Shown piece after piece: positions 35,300 to 45,600 of a DNA stretch of 64,000 bases (the stretch's first letter is position 1; every line of letters begins with the position of its first letter). The translations under genes and the position numbers were made by a program. Source of the stretch: Anniella stebbinsi (taxonomy: Eukaryota > Chordata > Lepidosauria > Squamata > Anniellidae); the NCBI GenBank assembly GCA_029215795.1, contig JARDYH010000001.1:113672533-113736532 (forward strand). Direction: 5' to 3'. The notes under the pieces are model-generated. The model had not been told where the DNA came from. It was given only the letters and a program-made list of their open reading frames with translations, and did no database searches.

Positions 35300-36948
35300 A
35301 ACTGTTCAAATCTGTAAGTGAAATCACACTGTGCTTTAATAATGCCTTGGCACAGGAACACCTGCATAGACATAGACATGATCAACTGCACAACTAGTTG
35401 CATGAGCCCAAGTAAGATTTGAAATTGTGTTTCTTGAACAGCACCCACCCACCATGCTGCAATTTGGGGAATTTCACAGTTTATGATATGGTATGGTGGT
35501 CTGTCAGTGCCATTGCCAGGCCTGGGCCCAAGGGGCTGCGGCCTCAAATCTATTCCACAGAGCCCTGAGGGTCTATTGGTGCCAATGGAAAGATTTTTTC
35601 CTCAGTTAAATTGCCATGCAGGGGGCAATTTTCAAGGAAATTTGCTGCTGGAGAGGAAAGAGTTCTTTCTTCCCTTCCCACATGCTGCAATAGCTCCCCC
35701 CCCAAAAAAACCCTCTTTCCTTCTATGGCATTTAAGCTTAGGGGGGGAAAAACACTTTTCCCCATTAGTTTGGGTTGAATCTGAGAAAGAGCGCAACTAA
35801 TTGAATAATGTATTTGAGAAGATCTGGATGAGAAGTTAATTGGCTACCTTTGCCTCCTGTAAAATTTCAATAGATCCTAGCAATTATTTCTAAATTTGCT
35901 TATGTAGATATAAATTATCATATGCAGATTTTAGTGTCATATAGAGCTGGAGCCTAAATCTTTTTCGTGCCTACCGATGCCTCTGTGGTCTGCCATCAAA
36001 AGGCAAAATGGACTTGGGCATAACTGAAGTAGCTCTTTTCATTCTGTCCTATATAGTTCTCAGAAACAAATTTGAAGGCATTGCAAGATTTTAGCCAACA
36101 AGTCAAGAATATATTCAATTGCTTTTATGCACAATGAGAGAAAAATTGAAAAACTCAGCCTTGAAAGAGCAATGAGACATCAACATGGGACTCTCCAAGT
36201 TTACTTATACAAACTAAATTTCTTCACAATTTGTATCCCAAAAAAATACCTGGAGAGACTTGTATAAACTTCACCATATCCCAATGAACTCTTCCACTTA
36301 CAGATTTCTTTGCTGTTCCACTATGTTCCACTTTGTTTGTATAGTCAAGCTATTCTCAACCTCCCTTGTCTTACATCACACCCCTTCTCCCTCCGTTTGT
36401 ATCACAGCTTCTTTCTAGTCAACCTTTATCCAGTTTTGTAACTATCATCCGTAACAAATCCCTTGTTCTTACCCAGTAGCTCTCCCCTTTCTCCATTGTG
36501 GAGCAATGAGGATCTAATGCTCCACAATCTAATGCTCCACAACTTGCATTGCTAACATGTAAATCAGTTGTGCACAACTATAGTCCAATAAAGATTGGGC
36601 TTTCAACACAGGATCAGGATTTGAAACTCAACAAACTGAGTTTAGTTTTTAATGTGCCACAGGATTTCTTCTTGAAAAGCTGCCATTCTTAATTTATTTT
36701 TCTAAAAATGTGACAGAAAATCAATAGCTTACTAGCAAAATTCCATACTGTCCCACATGTTGTGGTTGTACAAACAATGTTGTTTAATATTTGGACACAC
36801 ATATTTCAGTGTTCAATTAGGCAACAGAGGCGAGGTGGGGGAATAACTGTCTTAAAAATTTCAAAGGGAAAAAATCCTGTCAAAAGCAATGGAATGAATC
36901 TTAAGTTAAAAGTAACCAAAAACCCCAGCCTACATAAAGCCCATGGCT
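35300..36948. other. Intergenic stretch, no gene recognised
   Basis: A GC-richer block at 35500-35770 gives open frames on both strands without known motifs. A three-fold TAATGCTCCACAA word is at 36515-36543. Confidence 0.45.
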
Positions 36949-36949
36949 A

Positions 36950-37029
36950 CAATCCTTTCCACACTTACCTGGGAGTAAGCACCATTGCATTCAATAGGGC
37001 TTACTTCTGATGAGATCTGCAAAGGATTA
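36950..37029. mobile_element. Palindromic MITE A
   Basis: CACTTACCTGGGAGTAAGCA and CAATAGGGCTTACTTCTGA are the two arms; CTACAATCC and AAAGGATTA are the outer ends. Confidence 0.65.
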
Positions 37030-37189
37030 TGCCATGAATTTCATGATTTCAGGCAGCATCTATGTTGCTAAAGTCATGTAATATCATTGCACTATCTTGT
37101 TGGGACTGAACTACAACTGGCTAGTAGAAATGGACACTTGGCTATCAGACTCCACTCAGCAGATTTCCTTATCATAAATACATGGTCAC

Positions 37190-37372
37190 ATAGAATCACA
37201 GAATAGTAGAGTTGGAAGGGACCTATAAGACCATCGAGTCCAACCCTCTGCTCAATGCAGAAACCCACCTTAAGGCATACCTGAAAGATGGCTGTCCAGC
37301 TGCATCTTGAAGGCCTTAAGTGTGGGAGAGCCCATGACTTCCCTCACTAGAGGCCTTCAAGATGCAGCCAGG
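37190..37372 (-). mobile_element. CR1 3' end with short 5' foldback
   Basis: Reading in reverse: GAGGGTTGGACTCGATGG type end at 37200-37240, preceded by CTCTCCCACACTTAAGGCC. The word AGCTGCATCTTGAAGGCC at 37301 is repeated inverted as GGCCTTCAAGATGCAGCC at 37352, a small 5' inversion. Confidence 0.75.
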
Positions 37373-37483
37373 TACACCCATTTCATTAATCTGAAAACTG
37401 AAAAATAATTTGTCTCTTGAGTTCGCTACAATTTTCAGTAACCCATTCAATCAATATAATCCACATATTATAACACACTGATT

Positions 37484-37759
37484 GCTACAACTGTACAGAG
37501 TGAGTATTGCGGAACCCACCAACTGGAAAACCTTCCCTCGTGTGGTTCGGGAGGTGGAAAATGTAACATCCCTTAAATGCCTCCTGAAAACATATCTTTC
37601 CAGACAGGCTTTCCCTGGACTATAACTTATTTTGGTTTTATATGGTATTTTTAACTTTTAAAGTTTTAAATTTAGTCCTATATATTATGGTTTTAATTGT
37701 AAACTGCCCAGAGAGCCTCAGCTATTGAACAGTAAAAATGCAATAAATAAATAAATAAG
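37484..37759 (+). mobile_element. L2-type LINE 3' end fragment
   Basis: CCCTCGTGTGGTTCGGGAGG and CTTTCCAGACAGGCTTTCCC give the last ORF2 codons, then TAAACTGCCCAGAGAGCCTC and a TAAA tail. Confidence 0.85.
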
Positions 37760-37765
37760 AAAAAT

Positions 37766-37908
37766 CATAGGAACATAGGAAGCTGCCTTATACTGAGTCA
37801 GACCATTGCTCCATGTAGCCCAGTATTGTCAATATTGACTGGCAGCAGCACTCCAGGATTGCAGGCAGGTATATTTCCAGCTCTACCGGGAGATGCTGGG
37901 GATTGAAC
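37766..37908 (-). mobile_element. tRNA-derived SINE, minus strand
   Basis: Tail CATAGGAAGCTGCCTTATAC first, then CAATATTGACTGGCAGCAGC and the B-box side GGGGATTGAACC; the tRNA head is cut off at 37908. Confidence 0.85.
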
Positions 37909-37931
37909 CAGTGGAGGCTGGTGGCTCCGGT
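37909..37931. mobile_element. End fragment of MITE B
   Basis: CAGTGGAGGCTGGTGGCTCC matches the end of the 59797-60013 element and sits exactly between a SINE and an L2. Confidence 0.55.
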
Positions 37932-39599
37932 TCGTGCAGCCATCTCTGTATTGGATCTTTGCCCCTCTTGGCTTATAAAAGCTAGCAGGGATGGAACAGT
38001 CGGCTGGGCCAGGGAAGTGATTAATGCCTCTCTACGAGAGGGAGTGGTCCCAGACCTCCTGAAAGAGGCAGTAGTGAGACTACTCCTGAAGAAAGCTTCC
38101 CTGGACCCAGAAAATCTTAATAACTTTAGGCCAGTGGCAAACGTTCCTTTCCTGGGCAAGGTCCTTGAGCGGGTGGTTGCTGGCCAGCTCCAGACACTCT
38201 TAGATGAGACTGATTATCTGGATCCATTTCAGTCGGGTTTCAGGCCTGGTTTTGGCACGGAAACAGCCTTGGTCGCCCTGTATGATGACCTATGTCGGGA
38301 GAGGGACAGGGGGAGTGTGACTCTGTTGATTCTCCTTGATCTCTCAGCGGCTTTCGATACCATTGACCATGGTATCCTTCTGGCACGACTTGCTGAGTTG
38401 GGAGTGGGAGGCACTGCATTGCAATGGTTCCGCTCCTACTTGACAGGTTGGCTCCAGAAGGTGGTGCTGGGGAGACATTGCTCGGCCCCATGGATTCTCC
38501 AGTATGGGGTTCCACAGGGGTCAGTTTTGTTCCCCATGCTGTTCAACATCTACATGAAACCGTTGGGTGCGGTCATCCGGAGTTTTGGAGTGCGTTGTCA
38601 TCATACGCTGATGACACGCAACTCTACTTCTCCTTTTCATCTTCATCAGGTGAGGCTGTGGATGTGTTGAACCAGTGCTTGGCTGTGACAATGGACTGGA
38701 TGAGAGCTAATAAACTGAAACTTAATCCAGACAACACTGAGATGCTGTTAGTGGGGGGTTCCTCTGACCGGATGGAGGGTCTTCAACCTGTTCTGGATGG
38801 GGTTGCACTCCCCCTGAAGGAGCAGGTTCGTAGCTTGGGAGTTCTCCTAGAACCATCTCTGTTACTTGAGGCTCAGGTAGCCTCGGTGGCACGAAGTGCC
38901 TTCTACCAACTTCAGCTGGTGGCCCAGCTACGCCCCTATCTGGACAGGGATAACCTGGCGTCAGTTGTCTATGCTCTGGTAACCTCCAAGTTAGATTACT
39001 GCAATGCACTCTATGTGGGGCTGCCTTTGAAGACAGTTCAGAAGCTGCAGCTTGTGCAGAATGCAGTGGCCAGATTGGTAACAGGGACCAGAAGGTTCGA
39101 ACATATAAGACCAATTCTGGCCCGCTTGCATTGGCTGCCTGTATGTTTCCGAGCCCGATTCAAGGTGCTGGTTTTAACCAATAAAGCCTTACACAGTTTG
39201 GGACCACAATACCTGATGGAACGTCTTTCCCGACATGAACCTACCTGTACACTACGTTCAACATCAAAGGTCCTCTTCCGGGTTCCTACTCCGAGGGAAG
39301 CTCGGAGGATGGCAACAAGGGAGAGGGCCTTCTCTGTGGTGGCCCCTCAATTATGGAATGATCTCCTCGATGAGGCTCACCTGGTGCCAACACTGTTATC
39401 TTTTCAGCGCCAGGTCAAAACTTTTCTTTTCTCCCAGGCATTTTAACAGCTCAGGTTGAGGTTTTGATTGACATTGTGGCCAGGCTTAACAGTTAAAATG
39501 TTTTAAAGTGTTTTAATGACAGCTGTTTTAATGACCGCCCAGAGAGCTTCAGCTATGGTGCGGTATATAAATGTAATTAATAATAATAATAATAATAAG
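37932..39599 (+). mobile_element. L2-type LINE, reverse transcriptase nearly intact
   Basis: The 5' end is truncated. Frame 37903-38670 gives NNFRPVANVPFLGKVLERVV, LILLDLSAAFDTIDHGILL and GVPQGSVLFPMLFNIYMK; after one frame shift near 38600, frame 38424-39446 gives YADDTQLYFSFSSSSGEA, MDWMRANKLKLNPDNTEMLL, LQLVQNAVARLVTGTRRFEH and a C terminus ending KTFLFSQAF at 39446. The YADD catalytic motif is intact. The 3' UTR has GACCGCCCAGAGAGCTTCAG and a TAA tail. Endonuclease and ORF1 are missing, so it cannot move alone. It is younger-looking than the minus-strand copy at 17.5-19.6 kb. Confidence 0.93.
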
Positions 39600-39776
39600 T
39601 GGGACTGTGAATCCATTCTGCGTTTCAGAACCAGCCAGAACTCTAAAGTTGCTATCCAAGGTACTGAACCCTATCCCCAAATAGGTCCAGCGCGTTGTAT
39701 AGAATTCTAGCTGGTTCTGACTGGAGCCTGGAATGGATTCGCAGCCCCACCAAAATCGGAGCTGTCAGCCTCCACT
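39598..39776. mobile_element. MITE B (179 bp)
   Basis: GGGACTGTGAATCCATTCTG and TGGAATGGATTCGCAGCCCC are inverted arms; the right end has CTGTCAGCCTCCACT. It abuts the L2 tail on its left. Confidence 0.65.
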
Positions 39777-39777
39777 G

Positions 39778-39842
39778 TACTGAACCTGGGACCTTCCGCA
39801 TTCAAAGAAGGTACTTTACCACTGAGCTACAGCACCTCTCCT
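39778..39842 (-). mobile_element. tRNA-SINE head fragment, minus strand
   Basis: TGAACCTGGGACCTTCCGCA and CTTTACCACTGAGCTACAGC are the reversed B- and A-box regions. Confidence 0.65.
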
Positions 39843-40027
39843 TCCAGACCCGTTTTTGCTCGCTTCTGTTTCCGATATCAAGAGTACTCAGCTCTATCCA
39901 GTTCCCCCACCCCCCACAACCCCTGCTCTCTTTCAAACCAGAACCAACTGGAGAGAACTTCGCTTTCATGGGCGGGCAGAAGAGCAAACAACTTCTTCCC
40001 AGCCTTCAACAGATTCGACGCCTGGAA

Positions 40028-40070
40028 GACTACATTCCCCCCCCCCCCCACCACCACCACCCAGCACAGG
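40028..40070 (+). repeat. C-rich / CCA run
   Basis: Run of about 12 C followed by CCA triplets at the edge of the CpG island. Confidence 0.7.
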
Positions 40071-40089
40071 ATTGCTCAAACGAGCATTT

Positions 40090-40920
40090 TTACCCCAGCG
40101 CTCGCCGCCTCTTGCAGAGCGCGCTGCGCCTTCGCTTCTAGGAGGACGAGGCAACACTAACTCTAAAATGGAAGCGCCGCCGCCGCGTTCCTTGCCGGCT
40201 GCCTTCGGAAAGGCCAGGTCTAGCAGCCCGGGGGTAGGCGAGGACACAGCTTCCGCCGCACCAAAGCACCTGCCCCTCAGGCAACTCCCGCCTTCCAGCC
40301 CTGCGCTCTCGGGCTCATCAAAACCCTCGAAAGCGCCTAGGCAGCTGGGGCTTGCTCGCTCGCCCGGCGACAGTTCCATTGGCGGGGAACTGCCCCCTTC
40401 TGAGCCAGCTCACCTCACCTGCTTTCTCCTCACTGCCGCTGACACCGCTCTGCGGGTCCCGAACTGGGTTGCCTGCTACTGCTGCGGCTTTCCCTCACGC
40501 TCCTGCTCGAGCAGCATCCCCGCCGCCCGCGCAATGAGCACAGCCGGAGCCCGGGAGCGCTTTCCCGTTCGAAAGCGGGAAACGACTGCTGTGCTGCTGC
40601 CGGCAAGGTTCTGTGCACAGCAACCTACGGGAGACCAGAGCCCTATCCTGGCTCGGGCTCGCCTCGTTTTCCTCACTGCTGGTGCTCCTGATCGCCATCC
40701 CTTAGCGCCTCCTGCTGGCCGGACTCAGGAAGCGCGGCACTAGCCGGGGCAAGGCGAGACCAGTGAAGAAAGTCACCTGCGGAAACAGAAACGGTGCATT
40801 TCTACCTTTGGAGAGGACGCGGAAGAATTCGGGTCTGACTGGACCGGAGGTGGGGGGGAGGGAAAAGGGGCATCTGGACTCAAGGATCGGGGCGGGGGAG
40901 GGGGGGAAGAGAGAGATGAA
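40090..40920. promoter_or_regulatory. CpG island with no assigned gene
   Basis: A second GC- and CpG-rich block lies about 1.7 kb upstream of the DYNLT3 island. It includes a GCCGCCGCCG run near 40172 and a YY1-like site (AAAATGGCTGCC) at 40922-40933; such sites are often found just downstream of start sites. Long open frames cross it on both strands but show no domain I recognise and follow from base composition. It may be the promoter of a divergent or upstream transcript, or an alternative first exon for DYNLT3. In mammals SYTL5 lies on the 5' side of DYNLT3 in divergent orientation, but no SYTL5 coding sequence is visible here. Confidence 0.5.
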
Positions 40921-41578
40921 GAAAATGGCTGCCACTTATGGCCTCTGCATAAGTTTGGGAGTCCAGACTGACAGACAAGCCCTAAAAGTATCATTGTCCT
41001 GTTTCTTTATAGTCTGCAAGCAGTTTTCTTGCAGACAAATGGCTCTATATCAGATGATAACAGAGGTGATAATGAAGACTAAAAAATGGTTACAGGAAAG
41101 TACAATCCTGGCTTGCCAACTTTTGGGGTTGAAGGAGGTTCCAGTGCTGTTTTATTGCATTGATGGGATAAACTTTTCAGGTGTCACTTCTGTTGCTTCA
41201 AAATACTGCTGCTCAGTGTATCTCTAACATCAAATATTAGAGAGTCTGAGATCAGGAGGTGTCAATCAATCCTAGGTTGTCCTAGGGCAATCAGGCGTTT
41301 GCTCTTTGGGGCTTTGCTTTCTCTCTGTGGTGGGGAGCACTATGCAGATAGCAGGATATCATTTGTGTCTATTTTTACCAACACACTTCTATGGCTGCCT
41401 TTAACTACCGCTGTAAACAGAAACCTATTGATAAAATTAGCCATGGTGTCTCTCTTTGCACATGCAAAGCTAACTTCCTTTCTATCTGAAAAAGAAAGGA
41501 TAAGTAAAATCTTGATGTCCATAGAAGTGTATTTTCCCCTTCTGAATTGGAGATTTGGACTCACCCATATATATCTTA

Positions 41579-41641
41579 AGGGTGCAATCCTATGTATGTT
41601 TAAACAGAAAAATGTCCTACTACATGCATAGGATTGCACTC
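41579..41641. mobile_element. Small palindromic MITE with TTA flanks
   Basis: AGGGTGCAATCCTATGTATG and CATGCATAGGATTGCACTC are inverted arms; TTA stands at 41576-41578 and 41642-41644. Confidence 0.75.
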
Positions 41642-41644
41642 TTA

Positions 41645-42344
41645 TTGTACTAACTAATATTATCTAATATTTATTTCTTGGCACTATGTATTTTGCCTGG
41701 TAAGCCCAGGCTTTGGTTTATTATATGTCATAAATCATGATCAACTGGGCTTAGATCCAAGAAATGGGAGTGCAAGTTTAGAAAATCTAGGACTTGCCCT
41801 GTAATATTTCTTAGCACTTTTTAAATGGAAGAAATCAGTGTAGCTACTTACATTAAAAAGGAACACTCAGTGTAAAATAAGGTTTTACAAAGGTCTAGTT
41901 TTTTAAAAAAGAAACTGAATAAAAATGCAATAGAATAAACAATTTGGTAAAGAAACATTTAATGTGCAGGCAAGAATCATGGGCTGAAATATACAACAGT
42001 TATAAATTAACAATAGGTTACATGGGCTGCTTTACCCACTTGATATTCTTATGGTTAGAGCTTAATGTTTAATTCCATTAAAATAGGTATTTTCCTGTTC
42101 AGTCTTGCTCAATTAGCTTTTGCATAACTGCCAGTTCACATGCCTTGTAGATCTAGTATTAGCAAAGTACCTATTACTTGATAGGTAGGAAGGTCCTTGC
42201 CATGGGTGACTTCAGCAAGAATAGTCACATGAAGCCCTCATGTCAAGTAAGTGCCATCTTGAGAGCTTACAGGGCTAGGCCAACCCAATCTTATTTATTT
42301 ATACAACTCTCTGTGTTAGTTTGTAAATAAATCTGCCAGTTTTT
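41645..42344. other. Spacer upstream of DYNLT3, nothing recognised
   Basis: AT-rich with no exon or repeat family identified. Confidence 0.45.
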
Positions 42345-42408
42345 CTTCATAACGCCTCACTGAAATCTATGGCACTTCCTTCTGAGCAGACATGCATAGG
42401 ATTGCACC
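42345..42408. mobile_element. Palindromic MITE A, half copy
   Basis: CACTTCCTTCTGAGCAGACA then TGCATAGGATTGCACC; the left arm is eroded. Confidence 0.55.
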
Positions 42409-42668
42409 ATAAGTGTGTGCGGATAAGCAGTGAAAGGCACTCTCTACATGCTTGGAGGAGCTTTTCTTTATTGTGACTTCAAACGCTCCACGGCTTAGCC
42501 TTGGTTCTGAAGGAATTGTGGCACCAAAGCCGGCAGAGGGAGCTTCGGAAGGAGGCGCCATCCCGCCCCCGAGCCGAGAGAAGGTGGAGCTGCTGAGCTA
42601 AGCTCATACAAGGGCGAGGGCCGCCGGCGCTCGGAATAGGGACGCTGCTACAAGCTAATATTGGGGCC

Positions 42669-42698
42669 ATGGAGGAGTTTAACCCTCACAACGACGAG
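42669..42698 (+). CDS. DYNLT3: DYNLT3 coding exon 1
   Basis: Encodes residues 1-10, [10 protein letters not shown], corresponding to the MEEYHRHCDE start of human DYNLT3. It is followed directly by the donor GTAGTA at 42699 and ends in phase 0. The ATG is the first base block after a GC-rich leader. Confidence 0.92.
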
Positions 42699-45600
42699 GT
42701 AGTACGAGCTTTCCCCGGTCAGGGAGCGGGCAGGCAAGCAACGCTGCTTGGGAGCCCCGCGCGTGTTCCTTTCCACCCGCCAGGAAGGAAGGAGCGTCCT
42801 TCTAGCTTTTCCTCGGGCCCAGGCCGGGCGGGTTGATTTCATGCTTCCGCGGACTTTTGCCGACTGGATGGTTAATAAGGCCCAGAATCCCCCCACCGGC
42901 AACGGAGTCTCTTCTGCCCGCCGTCAGTGTCTGAGCGGAGGCCGCGCCCGCCACAAGCCATGTTCGTAAGGTAACCTCCCACACAAACACCGGGTGCCGT
43001 CAAGATATGTTGGACTACATATGGCTGGCTGGAGGATGCTGGGAGTTGTAGTCCAGTGATTTCTACGGCACCCTGTGCGGGGAGGCTGTCGCAAGGCCTC
43101 TGAGGCGCATGAGCGCTGACTCACATTCAGACGGCCACCCTTCTAAAAGTCAGGGAAAGCAGGGCACTCCTAAAACAATACGAGGCTGGGCTTTCGGCCC
43201 AGCTCACCCACCAAAAGCTCTAGGCTGCCTCTACAAGAGAGGTTTAAAGCTCTTTCAAGGCGCTTTCAAAAATTTACCTCTACAAGAACGGAGCGTAAAT
43301 CGGGCGTAGAGGCGCGTTATCTCTCCGATTATGCGCATTATCGAATGCGCGTTAAATCGTGAGTTTTATTTTGCTCTGGCCGTTAAAGCGCATTTTTGAC
43401 TATATGAACAAGCACTTATGCGCATTAACTACTTGTAAAGCGCATTTTGGTCATCCGTTAATGCGCTTCGCCGCCTCTCGTGCAGAGGTATTAGATGTAA
43501 ATGCGCTTCAGCGATTATGCGCACAATCGCCTAACCGGGCGCAAAAGCGAATCCTTGTAGAGGGGACCCTAGTCAACTCATGGGTTTATTTATTTATTGG
43601 GGGTGTCCATCACCACCGGCGCTGCTCAAATCGTGAGGCTTGATGTGCCCAGACTAGGGGAATGGGAAGGGAAGAGAATATCTTTATGTAGTAAAAAGAA
43701 AATGCCTGTGATTGAGGCCAAAGTTATACATGCAGTAGGATCAAGTGACAACACTGTTGACGGGGAAGCAGCAGTAACACTTAACCTTGCGGATGTGAGA
43801 AATTGCATGTTTGAATGCTCCCCTGCCAAGACTTGCAGGTAGAAAATGATGGTGTCAAAGAGAAGGGATCAAACTAAAAAAATTCCTGGCATGCTGGTGT
43901 GGGTCCAAACAGATATGACTTTAAATCTGTGTCTAGCAACTTTTTTGTTTTTCATCATTATTGTAGAGAAGGTACAGGAGCTCCAATTTGAATTTTAACC
44001 CCCGCCCCATCTACTGTGGTAGGACCCAAATTGAGCCTCCTGTGCCTAGTCTAGAGTTAAAAAAAAAAAAAGGAGGGGGAGGAGTCATAGCTGCTAGACA
44101 TGTTTAAAGTCATGTCAGTTTTGGCCCTATGCCTGTGTGCACGGAAACTTTTTAATATAGCAGTATTCAGACATGCAAGACTGCCTCTTCCTGTTCTGGA
44201 TTCTTTTCAGGATTTAAATCGGTTTTATACTGCTTTTTTTTCTTTTTATACATAATGCTATATGCCATTTTTACGGGTGGGTGGAGCCTGGCAGGATGCT
44301 AGTGGTTGCCCACCCCTCTGGCATAGCCCCTCCCATCTCTCAGCATGAAATGGAACAGGTCTTCTCTCCTATGGAAAGCGCTCCTATAGAACGGGATAAA
44401 AGTTTCCCGGGCAGCATGTGCAGAACAGAGCAACCCCCTTCCCATTGTTAAGTGCTGATTCTTCACAAGTTCAGATGCCTGTGTCTTCAGAAGCCTGTTC
44501 CCCCCAGCCCCCCACATTCAAGTCAGTATTGTCACTGTAAAAGCAATCAGTAACTTTTCTCGTTTGAGTGTACACTGGGAGAGGGGATTAAATGGAAATG
44601 GGTTGCATGTGCTCATGTCTGTTGCAACCACCATCCCCCTCCCCATTGCCCATCTGCTTAGGTATTCCTGAAATATGGAGCTGAGCACCAGCAGAAGCAC
44701 AGGAGGAGACACTCCCAACTGATCCTTGTCAGTACTGTCGTCTACACTGTACCGCCCAACACTCGCCCACTCAAGCAGGACATAACACGATTGGAGGATT
44801 ACATGGGGAGATGATGGTGGTTTCATCGCAAGACCGCCAAAAAGTACTGCATTTTCCTCATAGCAAAATAACACACGAAAAGCAGCGGGGGGGGGGGGGG
44901 GGAGATGGGACAACAACTGCATGGCAACAGCATCGTGTAAAACACACAGGAAAAACAATGACCAAACCATGATGATCCCATGAAAAATTGCTCACCTGAA
45001 GGACCCCTATGAATACATTGACATTGCATTTGGGAGATTTCTGCAGTTTGTGAGGCAGGTTATCTATCTCAGTTTATTATTTTTCTTCCCAAACCTGTGT
45101 GATATTCTGTAAAGCTCTTGCTTATAGTTCATATTTAAAATGTATTTTGTAAACTGCCCTAGAATCCAGTTCTCTGAAGGGAGGTATCAGAAGTGTTTAA
45201 AATAAAAAATAAAAATCTTTGGTATTTTTATTGCAGATGACCTTCAACACTGAAGAAGCCCACAATATCATTAAAGATGTAAGTTATATATTTTAGTATA
45301 TTTATGGTTTTGGTGCCAAAATGTATTTTGAGGTTGGTGTTGTGTATTCTCTGTTTCCATACTAAAAGTAGGAGTGATAGGTGTATCTCTGAAAGATTTA
45401 CACTGCAATTCTATACACGTGAAAGCCCAGAAAAAAACCAGATTTTTTTTTTTAAAAAACCTGTATTTCCGAAGCCTTTTTCCCCCCCTGAAAAATTAGA
45501 ATAAATGAAGAATAAACAGATTATGGAATGTTTTCTTTTAGCATGATGCATAAAATGTTTAAGACAAGGTGTTTATATATTTATTTCTCCAAATGATTTC

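Larger units (their letters stand above)
42480..43140 (+). promoter_or_regulatory. DYNLT3: CpG island, probable DYNLT3 promoter and 5' UTR
   Basis: This stretch is much richer in G+C and CpG than its surroundings and spans exon 1. I see no convincing TATA box near the start codon, as is usual for CpG-island promoters. The 5' UTR probably begins between about 42540 and 42660, but the transcription start cannot be fixed by eye. A short palindromic element (42992-43073) sits at its 3' edge inside intron 1. Confidence 0.7.

Noticed and set aside
39856..40743. 295-codon open frame on the plus strand over the CpG island
   Set aside because: Proline-, serine- and alanine-rich with no motif; GC-rich islands give long frames by chance, and several overlapping frames exist on both strands.
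43359..43643. 95-codon open frame in DYNLT3 intron 1
   Set aside because: It is a frame through the GCGC-rich MITE; equivalent frames appear in the other copies at 12226 and 58371.
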